NCBI GenBank assembly: GCA_030603485.1
Contig: JAUVXS010000078.1
Location: 1 to 8,226 of the forward strand
DNA: 8,226 nucleotides
Direction: 5' to 3'
Source: Dehalococcoidia bacterium
GTDB lineage: Bacteria > Chloroflexota > Dehalococcoidia > GIF9 > AB-539-J10
In this document: piece by piece, positions 1 through 6,061 of the stretch
Layout of the letters: each line of letters begins with the position of its first letter
How positions within the stretch are numbered: position 1 is the stretch's first letter
The notes under the pieces: model-generated
The model's database searches: none
Told to the model about the DNA's origin: nothing
Seen by the model: only the letters and a program-made list of their open reading frames with translations
Position numbers and translations under genes: made by a program

Positions 1-885
1 GCGGGCATTCTCCAGCACTGACTTCTGGTAATCAACAAACTCGGGTTGCATAGCTTCAAAGAAGCACACGGCTTTGGCAGCGATGATATGCATGGAAGGA
101 CCACCCTGCATCCCGGGGAAAACTGCAGCATCAATAGCTGACGCCATCTCTTTGTCACATAAAATAAAGCCACCTCTGGGTCCCCGCAAGGTCTTTTGCG
201 TGGTGGCAGTAGTAACTTGAGCATAGGGTACAGGACAGGGATGTAGTCCAGCGGCTATTATTCCAGCTATGTGAGCCATGTCAACCAACAACTTGGCACC
301 CACCTTATCAGCTATATAGCGAAGCCTCTTAAAATCAATAATGCGAGAGTAACTACTTGCCCCAGCTATTATTAACTTAGGTTTATGCTCCAGAGCTAAC
401 CCTTCGATTTCATCATAGTTGAGCATCTCGGTTTCAGGATCGACTCCGTAAGGGACAAAGTTATACCATTTTCCGGAGAAATTGACTTTAGAGCCATGGG
501 TGATATGCCCGCCATGGCTGAGACTCATCCCCATAACAGTATCTCCGTGTTCCAATAGAATTGAATAGGCTGCCATGTTGGCTTGACTGCCACTATGAGC
601 CTGGACATTGGCATGCTCGGCTTTAAAGAGCTTTTTAGCTCTTTCAATAGCCAAAATTTCAATTTCGTCTATGTAGACACAACCGCCATAATAGCGGCGC
701 CCGGGGTATCCCTCAGCATATTTGTCGGTCAGCACCGAGCTCTGGGCCTCAAGCACTGCCCGGCTGGCATGGTTTTCAGAGGCAATAAGATTTATGGTGT
801 TTGCTTGCCTCTCAGCCTCCAGGCTCAGGATTTGAGCTACTTTGCTATCACGCTGCGCCAAGGAAAATGTTTTCGCGGTTTTCAC
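1..885 (-). CDS. glyA: Serine hydroxymethyltransferase, partial (C-terminus beyond window)
   Basis: PLP enzyme that interconverts serine and glycine and passes the one-carbon unit to tetrahydrofolate, in the cytoplasm. My minus-strand translation is open for 295 codons from a GTG at 883-885 to the window edge; the family is about 415-420 aa, so roughly the last 120 residues are missing. Seen in order: NLIASEN near the N-terminus, the block SRAVLEAQSSVLTDKYAEGY followed by PGRRYYGG, AHSGSQANMAAY, SLSHGGHITHG, the PLP Asp in VDMAHIAG, the PLP-lysine segment TTQKTLRGPRGG (Lys at codon 193-195, residue 231) and FPGMQGGP. An in-frame TAG at 913-915 limits the N-terminus. The GTG puts the PLP Lys close to E. 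coli Lys229; a TTG at 859-861 is the alternative. Neither has a clear Shine-Dalgarno. Odd point: the His normally just before the PLP lysine is Gln here. Identity is certain; the exact start is not. Confidence 0.95.
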   Translation of the reverse strand, partial: MKTAKTFSLAQRDSKVAQILSLEAERQANTINLIASENHASRAVLEAQSSVLTDKYAEGYPGRRYYGGCVYIDEIEILAIERAKKLFKAEHANVQAHSGSQANMAAYSILLEHGDTVMGMSLSHGGHITHGSKVNFSGKWYNFVPYGVDPETEMLNYDEIEGLALEHKPKLIIAGASSYSRIIDFKRLRYIADKVGAKLLVDMAHIAGIIAAGLHPCPVPYAQVTTATTQKTLRGPRGGFILCDKEMASAIDAAVFPGMQGGPSMHIIAAKAVCFFEAMQPEFVDYQKSVLENAR

Positions 886-897
886 ATTTGTGCTGTA

Positions 898-926
898 ATA
901 GTACTCAATATTCTATTTCTGGTCAA
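898..926 (-). promoter_or_regulatory. Candidate sigma-70-type promoter for glyA
   Basis: On the minus strand, TTGACC (921-926) is separated by exactly 17 bp from TACTAT (898-903). The -35 matches 5 of 6 consensus bases and the -10 matches 4 of 6. Transcription would start near 891, only about six bases before the GTG at 885, or about 30 before the alternative TTG at 861. The short gap agrees with the lack of a Shine-Dalgarno for the GTG. Found by eye only; chance is possible in an AT-rich gap. Confidence 0.35.
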
Positions 927-1025
927 TAACAAAACCCAATGAAAGTAGATGCCAACGATGACTCTTTGCTTCTTCTGGTCTGCGTTTCATATGCTATTCT
1001 ACACGTTATCCCATTTATATGGCTT

Positions 1026-2279
1026 CTATATGGCTGACAATCTGGGATGGCGCACAAACATTATCAGCACCGTGGCTAAGAGGGTAGCAAAAATGAAAGC
1101 AATGAAGGCTAAATTATAGCTTCCGGTTGTATCGAATATGTACCCTGTGATATATGGACCTGCTGCCCAGCCAAGTGTCTGAAATGCCCATAGCCCGCCA
1201 TAAATAGTCCCAAAAGAATCCAGCCCAAAATACTCCCTTATCGTCAGCGGTTCTAGAACGAATAGCCCGCCCATGGCCAGGCCAAAAACCACTACAAACG
1301 CAGGAATGTTGACCTGTGTTCCTGGGGAAATAAGCAACAGCAACCCGGCCACTTGGAACATAAAGAACAGGATGGCCACATACTTCACGGGAATTCTGTC
1401 GGACAGATAGCCGGTTATAATCCTCGCCAGAATACTGACCCCGACTGCGCTGCCGAGGATAGTCGAAGCCAGTTGGTTGCTAAATCCTTGCCCCACAAAA
1501 AAAGGCACAGCATGGGCGATTACCGAGGCAGTGCCCACAAAAACCATCATGAAAGCCAGGACGAGAATCCAGAAAGTTGATGTCTGCAAAGCCTTGGGAA
1601 GGGTCCATCTTTGTATCGGGATATTGCTGTTCGGCCCAGGAGTCCTTTGGTGTTTTTGTTGGGTAGTCTGTTTTTCACCATCGGGCAACATGCCGATATC
1701 ACGCGGACTATTTTTGATGACCACTGCTATGAGTGGGGTAAGGACAAAGCAGATTGTTATGCCAAGAATATGGTATGTCCACTGCCAGCCCAGCAAGGAA
1801 ATAAGATATGCCGATAATGGCAACATGATTAAGCCTCCTAGCCCCAATCCAGCCACCGCGATTCCCATGGCGAGGCCTTTCCTCTTTTCGAACCAGTTCG
1901 ATACCAGGGTTAACACGGGAATGTTTAATATGGCCATCTGCCCGGCAGCCACGACAAAATAGAGGGCGTAGAAATAATACAGGGAAAACGTGAAACCCAG
2001 GCAGGCAAAAGAGAGACCCATGAAAAGGGCTCCCAGGAGCATTACTCTTTTAGCGCCATATTTGTCTACCCATGTCCCGAGCAACGGACCTGTAATGCCT
2101 GTCAAACCCATTATGGACATGCCCAGTGATATCTGCGCTCTGCTCCATCCAAACTCATTTACCAGTGGAGTAAAGAAAACCCCAAAACTGTAGAAGCCTA
2201 TTCCACCAGCCAGCAGCAAAGTAACTGCCGAAACTGCTACTATCCACCACCCATAGAAGGGTCTGAATGTCCTCGCCAT
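1026..2279 (-). CDS. MFS transporter, monocarboxylate / oxalate-formate antiporter type
   Basis: A 417-aa integral membrane protein of the major facilitator superfamily, of normal family length, with about twelve hydrophobic segments in two halves. The N-terminal FYGWWIVAVS is typical of the branch containing bacterial oxalate/formate and monocarboxylate (SLC16-like) carriers. Motif A is seen between TM2 and TM3: Gly68, Asp72, Gly75, Lys77, Arg78. Its degenerate copy in the second half is Arg286, Gly290, Asp294, Arg295. A hydrophilic stretch at about residues 190-228, rich in Gln and Pro, is the expected central cytoplasmic loop. Substrate cannot be read from sequence; a small carboxylate is the family-based guess. 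The ATG at 2279 begins just before the first TM. It has only a weak ribosome binding site, and a TATTAT hexamer at 2297-2302 lacks a good -35. The gene is divergent from hrcA and lies 140 bp upstream of glyA on the same strand. Confidence 0.88.
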   Translation of the reverse strand: MARTFRPFYGWWIVAVSAVTLLLAGGIGFYSFGVFFTPLVNEFGWSRAQISLGMSIMGLTGITGPLLGTWVDKYGAKRVMLLGALFMGLSFACLGFTFSLYYFYALYFVVAAGQMAILNIPVLTLVSNWFEKRKGLAMGIAVAGLGLGGLIMLPLSAYLISLLGWQWTYHILGITICFVLTPLIAVVIKNSPRDIGMLPDGEKQTTQQKHQRTPGPNSNIPIQRWTLPKALQTSTFWILVLAFMMVFVGTASVIAHAVPFFVGQGFSNQLASTILGSAVGVSILARIITGYLSDRIPVKYVAILFFMFQVAGLLLLISPGTQVNIPAFVVVFGLAMGGLFVLEPLTIREYFGLDSFGTIYGGLWAFQTLGWAAGPYITGYIFDTTGSYNLAFIAFIFATLLATVLIMFVRHPRLSAI

Positions 2280-2399
2280 AGAATACCCACGTCTGCTATA
2301 ATATGCCTTGAAGCTAGTAATAATTCGTGGCAGCCTTGCAATAGCGATGTCAGTCTCGGGTAGGATGTCAAAGAACTGATATTTACCCGCGTTTTTTCC

Positions 2400-2428
2400 C
2401 TGACATACTCCTTGGCTGGTACTATACT
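2400..2428 (+). promoter_or_regulatory. Distal promoter (P1) of the hrcA operon
   Basis: CTGACA (2400-2405), a 17-bp spacer, then TATACT (2423-2428). Each hexamer matches the sigma-70/sigma-A consensus at 5 of 6 positions. Expected transcription start is near 2435, giving a leader of about 85 nt that contains the CIRCE element. It points at hrcA and lies in the divergent intergenic region. Assigned by eye from consensus and spacing. Confidence 0.55.
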
Positions 2429-2457
2429 AACCTTTCCAGAAGTTATCAACATTGCCA

Positions 2458-2486
2458 TTGACAGAACGTGTTTACAGTGGTAAATT
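2458..2486 (+). promoter_or_regulatory. Proximal promoter (P2) of the hrcA operon
   Basis: A perfect TTGACA (2458-2463), a 17-bp spacer, and TAAATT (2481-2486; 4 of 6, keeping the important second A and last T). Expected transcription start is about 2493, next to the first base of the CIRCE left arm at 2494. HrcA bound to CIRCE would therefore cover the start site. This is the classic vegetative-promoter-plus-CIRCE arrangement. Confidence 0.7.
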
Positions 2487-2493
2487 AATTTAC

Positions 2494-2520
2494 TTAGCAA
2501 TTGAAAGGGAAGAGTGCTAA
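2494..2520 (+). promoter_or_regulatory. CIRCE operator, HrcA binding site
   Basis: The family consensus is TTAGCACTC-N9-GAGTGCTAA. Here the right arm GAGTGCTAA (2512-2520) is perfect. The left arm TTAGCAATT (2494-2502) matches 7 of 9, and the spacer (2503-2511) is exactly 9 nt. The spacer, gaaagggaa, also holds the only plausible Shine-Dalgarno for hrcA, and the right arm ends on the base before the ATG. The site can therefore act as a DNA operator and may also shape translation as an mRNA hairpin. Its position directly upstream of a gene recognisable as hrcA makes the call firm despite the degenerate left arm. Confidence 0.92.
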
Positions 2521-3537
2521 ATGGCTTTAAGGGAAAGAAGACAAACCGTTCTCAGGGTGATAATTGAAGATTATATCATCAGGGCAGTACCAGTAGCTTC
2601 AAGCGCTGTCGTGGAAAAGTATGGCTTGAAGGTGAGCCCGGCTACCATCCGCAATGACACAGCATACTTGGAACGAGAAGGATATGTTATCCACCCTCAC
2701 CATTCTGCCGGAAGCGTACCTACTGACAAGGCTTACCGCTACTATGTAGAATTGATAGGGGAAGAGATTGAACTTCCTCGTGTTGAGCAGTATCTAATTC
2801 ATCAGATATCTCAGGAGGTAAAAGAAGAGCTGGAGCAATGGCTAAAGACGGTGGCAGCGCTTTTGGCGCGCCTTGTTCACAACCTGGTGGTAATAACCAC
2901 TCCCAAAGCGGTTCGCTGCCGCTTCAAGCATCTCGATTTGGTAGCCTTGCAGGACTTCATGTCTTTACTGGTCGTGGTTTTGTATGAAGCAAAGGTTAAA
3001 CGGCAGGTCTTATCTTTCAGTATAAAGGTTAGCCAGGATGAGCTAACGAAGATAGCTAATAAGCTCACTTCTATTTATGCCGGGATGACCAGCAATGAGA
3101 TCCTGGCTAAAAAAGAGGGACTTTCTTCTGCAGAAAGGCAGATGTCTGAATCTTTAGCAGAAATTATGATTGCTGAAGACAAGCTAGAATATGGTGAGCC
3201 TTATCTTGAAGGACTGCGTTTGCTGCTCAGTCAACCAGAGTTTACCAGCAGTCCTAGAATACTTGGAATTTTAGAAGTGCTGGAAGGGGAGGATTGGCTT
3301 AGAAATATATTTTGCCAGGAATCTAGCAAGGGAGGGGTAAAGGTAATCATTGGTGAAGAAAACCCAGAGCCAGCATTACAGGACTTGAGCTTAATAGCTA
3401 GCCAGTATGGATTACTTGATAAGGCTAGCGGTATTGTGGGAGTGATTGGCCCAAAGCGAATGGACTACGCCAAGGCTATTTCTTCACTTAACTGCTTCTC
3501 AGCATTGTTGAGCGACTCAGTGGCTGAATACATATAA
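2521..3537 (+). CDS. hrcA: Heat-inducible transcription repressor HrcA
   Basis: DNA-binding repressor of class I heat-shock genes that binds CIRCE; in known systems its folding depends on GroEL. At 338 aa it has full family length. Residues 1-75 form the winged-helix domain, with the recognition region VSPATIRND (38-46) followed by LEREGYVIHPHHSAG. The rest is the GAF-like and dimerisation part. It ends with the family C-terminal block VGVIGPKRMDYAKAISSL. The wing motif, usually PHTSAGRVPTDKGYR, reads here with His61, Ser65 and Ala71 in place of Thr, Arg and Gly. The ATG at 2521 is fixed by an in-frame TAA immediately upstream (2518-2520). First gene of the operon with grpE and dnaK, and autoregulated through the CIRCE at 2494-2520. 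Identity is firm. Confidence 0.96.
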   Translation: MALRERRQTVLRVIIEDYIIRAVPVASSAVVEKYGLKVSPATIRNDTAYLEREGYVIHPHHSAGSVPTDKAYRYYVELIGEEIELPRVEQYLIHQISQEVKEELEQWLKTVAALLARLVHNLVVITTPKAVRCRFKHLDLVALQDFMSLLVVVLYEAKVKRQVLSFSIKVSQDELTKIANKLTSIYAGMTSNEILAKKEGLSSAERQMSESLAEIMIAEDKLEYGEPYLEGLRLLLSQPEFTSSPRILGILEVLEGEDWLRNIFCQESSKGGVKVIIGEENPEPALQDLSLIASQYGLLDKASGIVGVIGPKRMDYAKAISSLNCFSALLSDSVAEYI

Positions 3538-3544
3538 AGGAGGT
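3536..3544 (+). promoter_or_regulatory. Ribosome binding site that fixes the grpE TTG start
   Basis: AAAGGAGGT, a near-perfect complement of the 16S rRNA tail, lies six bases before TTG 3551. It overlaps the hrcA stop codon (3535-3537), so terminating ribosomes cover it. This supports the unusual TTG start of grpE and suggests translational coupling. Confidence 0.85.
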
Positions 3545-3550
3545 CCAACG

Positions 3551-4108
3551 TTGGCTGAGAGTGACGAGGTAGTTAAAGCAGGAATTGAGCAGGCCGAGGA
3601 TATAGAAGCGTTACAGCAAACTCTAGTTGAGGAGAAGGAAAAGGCAGAAAAATACTTAGCCAATTGGCAAAGATGCCAGGCAGATTTTGTTAATTATAAA
3701 CAACGTGCTGAGCAGGAAAAAGGGGAGATTATCGAGTTTGTCAATAGCACGCTTATCTGTAACCTGCTGCCTATCATGGATGACCTGGAGAGAGCCTTTG
3801 CTTCAGTCCCTGCTGAACTCAAGGAATCAAATTGGACTGAAGGTATCAGACTAATTTATAATAAACTTAAGGCAACACTGGAGGCACACGGACTAACTGA
3901 GATTAAGGCTAAGGGAGAACCCTTTGACACTCGCCTGCACGAAGCTGTAATGCAGCAAGAGGGGGAGGAGGGGATGGTTATTGAGGAAACACAAAAAGGC
4001 TATAAATTTAAAGAAAAGGTAGTTCGTCCTAGCCTGGTGATAGTTGGTAAGGGCAAAGGAAAGGAAGAACAGGGCAAACAACTCAGAAGGAGGAATAGAA
4101 ATGGGTAG
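3551..4108 (+). CDS. grpE: Nucleotide exchange factor GrpE (Hsp70 cochaperone)
   Basis: Dimeric cytoplasmic cochaperone that releases ADP from DnaK. The 185-aa protein has a charged N-terminus and a long coiled-coil helix (about 20-60). Next come the four-helix region (LLPIMDDLERAF, 72-83) and the C-terminal beta domain. That domain carries the family signature: GEPFDTRLHEAV (122-133), then GMVIEETQKGYKFKEKVVRPS (141-161) and LVIVGKG. The TTG start is chosen because the AAAGGAGGT site sits six bases upstream and no in-frame ATG fits better. The gene begins 13 bp after hrcA. Its stop, within ATGGGTAG (4101-4108), overlaps the dnaK start by 8 bp, consistent with coupled expression of the two partners. 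The last ~18 residues are a Lys/Arg/Gly-rich tail past the conserved beta domain; part of it is encoded over the dnaK ribosome binding site. Confidence 0.95.
   Translation: MAESDEVVKAGIEQAEDIEALQQTLVEEKEKAEKYLANWQRCQADFVNYKQRAEQEKGEIIEFVNSTLICNLLPIMDDLERAFASVPAELKESNWTEGIRLIYNKLKATLEAHGLTEIKAKGEPFDTRLHEAVMQQEGEEGMVIEETQKGYKFKEKVVRPSLVIVGKGKGKEEQGKQLRRRNRNG
4087..4093 (+). promoter_or_regulatory. Ribosome binding site of dnaK
   Basis: AAGGAGG lies inside the 3' end of grpE, seven bases before ATG 4101. It decides the dnaK start against a longer in-frame ATG at 4044, which would add 19 highly charged residues before the conserved MGRAIGIDLGTT. Confidence 0.85.
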
Positions 4109-5981
4109 AGCTATAGGAATTGATTTAGGTACTACATTAAGCGCAGCAGCGGTGATAGAAGGAGGCGATCCTAAGATCATACCCAGTGCTGAAGGCGGCA
4201 ATCTTGTTCCTTCAATAGTAGCCATGGGTAAGACTGGGGAGAGATTAGTAGGCGAGTTAGCCAAGCGCCAGGCAATAGTCAATCCCGAAAATACGATATT
4301 CAGCATTAAGCGCCTTATCGGGAGTAAGTTTAAGAGCCCCACTGTTCAAGACGATATAAAGCGCTTACCATATAAAATTACCGAAGCCCCCAATGGCGAT
4401 TGCCGGGTGGTAATGGGGGACAAGGAGTATAGTCCTCAGGAAATATCAGCCATGATACTGCAAAAGTTGAAGGCCGATGCTGAGGCTTATCTTGGAGATA
4501 AGGTCACCGATGCTGTAATCACCGTGCCAGCCTATTTCAACGACAGCCAGCGGAATGCCACTAAAGATGCTGGCACCATAGCTGGGCTTAACGTAGTGCG
4601 TATTATTAACGAACCTACAGCATCGTCACTGGCTTACGGATTGGACAAGAAAAAGGAGGAGAAGATTGCGGTCTATGACCTTGGTGGTGGAACCTTCGAT
4701 ATTTCCATCCTGGACATAGGAGAGGGTACTTTCCAGGTTAAGTCAACCAATGGTGATACCCACCTCGGTGGCGATGACATCGACCAGAGGATTATGGGCT
4801 GGGTATGTGATGAATTCAAGAAGGAGCAGGGCATCGACTTGAGGCAGGACAAGATGGCATTACAGAGGCTGAAAGACGCTGCTGAAAAGGCGAAGAAGGA
4901 ACTATCTACAGTGGCTCAAACAGAGGTAAGCCTCCCCTTTATTACTGCCGATGCCAGCGGTCCCAAGCATCTTAGCATGACATTAACTCGGGCCAAGTTG
5001 GAGCAGTTATCAGTTGACCTAATAGAGAGGAGCATGGGGCCTTGCCGTCAGGCCCTAAGCGATGCCAAGCTCACGGCAAGCCAAATCGATAATGTCATTC
5101 TTGTCGGTGGTCAGACAAGGATGCCCAAAGTTCAGGATACCTTAAAGCAATTCTTTGGCCGGGAGCCTGTCAAGGGAGTCAATCCCGACGAGGCAGTAGC
5201 TTTAGGTGCTGCCATTCAGGCAGGGGTGCTTAAGGGTGAAGTCGGAGAAGTCCTTCTTCTCGATGTCACCCCACTCACTCTAGGGATAGAGACGCTGGGA
5301 GGAGTAGCGACACCGCTTATTACCCGCAATACCACTATACCTACTTCAAAGAGCCAGATTTTCAGCACTGCCAGTGACAACCAGCCAAGCGTCGAGATAC
5401 ACGTTCTGCAAGGAGAACGCCCTATGGCTGCTGATAACCGAACGTTGGGGCGCTTTATCCTCGACGGCATTCTGCCGGCGCCACGAGGTATGCCTCAGGT
5501 TGAGGTGACTTTCGATATAGATGCCAATGGCATCCTTAATGTTAGTGCTCGGGATAAGGGCACGGGGAAGGAACAAAAAATTACCATTACCGCCTCTAGC
5601 GGATTGGGGAAAGAGGAAGTGGAGAAGATGAGGCGAGAGGCTGAGCAACATGCTGAGGAGGATGTTAAACGTAAAGAAGAAGTAGAGGTGCGTAATTCCG
5701 CTGACAGCCTGGCTTACACCGCAGAAAAAACTCTCCGTGACCAGGGAGATAAGATACCCGGCGATGTAAAACAGGAAATAGATACTAAGATAGCCAGTGT
5801 AAAGTCAGCTCTTCAAGGGAAAGACGTAAACGCGATTCGCAATGCTATGCAAGAGCTATCGCAGACTATGCAGAAGGTTGGAGAATCGGTTTACCAGCAG
5901 CCAGAGCAGCCCCCACCCGGTGGAGAGGAACCTGGCGAGGGAGAAGAAGGCACGGTGGAAGGGGAGTTCCGTGAGGTCTGA
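4101..5981 (+). CDS. dnaK: Chaperone protein DnaK (Hsp70)
   Basis: ATP-dependent cytoplasmic chaperone that folds and protects proteins together with GrpE and a J-protein. From ATG 4101 it has 626 aa, normal for DnaK (E. coli 638). The nucleotide-binding domain shows the phosphate loop GIDLGTT (6-12), catalytic Lys70 in SIKRLIG, Glu171 in NEPT, the second signature VYDLGGGTFDIS (191-202) and ILVGGQTRMPKVQ (333-345). The interdomain linker is VLLLDVTPLTLGIET (384-398). The substrate-binding domain includes FSTASDNQPSVEIHVLQGER and APRGMPQVEVTFDIDANGIL. A helical lid follows, then a Pro/Gly/Glu-rich tail ending GEFREV, like the EFEEV of other DnaKs. Odd: position 13, after GTT, is Leu; bacterial DnaK usually has Asn there. 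Start chosen by the AAGGAGG at 4087. No dnaJ follows. Confidence 0.98.
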   Translation: MGRAIGIDLGTTLSAAAVIEGGDPKIIPSAEGGNLVPSIVAMGKTGERLVGELAKRQAIVNPENTIFSIKRLIGSKFKSPTVQDDIKRLPYKITEAPNGDCRVVMGDKEYSPQEISAMILQKLKADAEAYLGDKVTDAVITVPAYFNDSQRNATKDAGTIAGLNVVRIINEPTASSLAYGLDKKKEEKIAVYDLGGGTFDISILDIGEGTFQVKSTNGDTHLGGDDIDQRIMGWVCDEFKKEQGIDLRQDKMALQRLKDAAEKAKKELSTVAQTEVSLPFITADASGPKHLSMTLTRAKLEQLSVDLIERSMGPCRQALSDAKLTASQIDNVILVGGQTRMPKVQDTLKQFFGREPVKGVNPDEAVALGAAIQAGVLKGEVGEVLLLDVTPLTLGIETLGGVATPLITRNTTIPTSKSQIFSTASDNQPSVEIHVLQGERPMAADNRTLGRFILDGILPAPRGMPQVEVTFDIDANGILNVSARDKGTGKEQKITITASSGLGKEEVEKMRREAEQHAEEDVKRKEEVEVRNSADSLAYTAEKTLRDQGDKIPGDVKQEIDTKIASVKSALQGKDVNAIRNAMQELSQTMQKVGESVYQQPEQPPPGGEEPGEGEEGTVEGEFREV

Positions 5982-5983
5982 GC

Positions 5984-6004
5984 AATCCCGACTTCGTCGG
6001 GATT
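5984..6004 (+). terminator. Hairpin after dnaK, terminator-like but lacking a U-tract
   Basis: A perfect 9-bp inverted repeat, AATCCCGAC / GTCGGGATT with a TTC loop, begins two bases after the dnaK stop. No run of T follows (next bases agtccctgat), so it is not a standard intrinsic terminator. It could stabilise the 3' end of the heat-shock mRNA, act with Rho, or belong to a dispersed repeat. The stem is clear; the function is inferred. Confidence 0.45.
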
Positions 6005-6061
6005 AGTCCCTGATTCCCTGGAAATTGGGGACACGAAATCACATTTTTCTCAAGGAGCACG

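Noticed and set aside
583..942. 119-codon open frame on the plus strand
   Set aside because: Lies wholly over the N-terminal half and upstream edge of glyA on the minus strand, whose motifs are unmistakable. The plus-strand product shows no family features.
913..990. 25-codon minus-strand open frame, ATG at 990 to TAG at 913, in frame with glyA
   Set aside because: It has no good ribosome binding site and no similarity to the SHMT N-terminus. The TAG could suggest a longer glyA with an in-frame stop, but GlyA is already complete at its N-terminus from 885.
1011..1033. CCATTTATATGG and TATATGG repeats at the end of the transporter gene
   Set aside because: AT-rich imperfect repeats, partly inside the coding end, with no terminator features.
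1353..1962. Several plus-strand open frames opposite the transporter gene
   Set aside because: Antisense shadows of a hydrophobic coding region; no ribosome binding sites or family motifs.
2240..2500. 86-codon minus-strand open frame across the divergent intergenic region
   Set aside because: It overlaps the transporter start in another frame and covers the hrcA promoters and CIRCE. No recognisable protein.
4044..4100. N-terminal extension of dnaK from ATG 4044
   Set aside because: It would add 19 charged residues inside grpE. ATG 4101 has AAGGAGG seven bases upstream and begins the conserved DnaK N-terminus.
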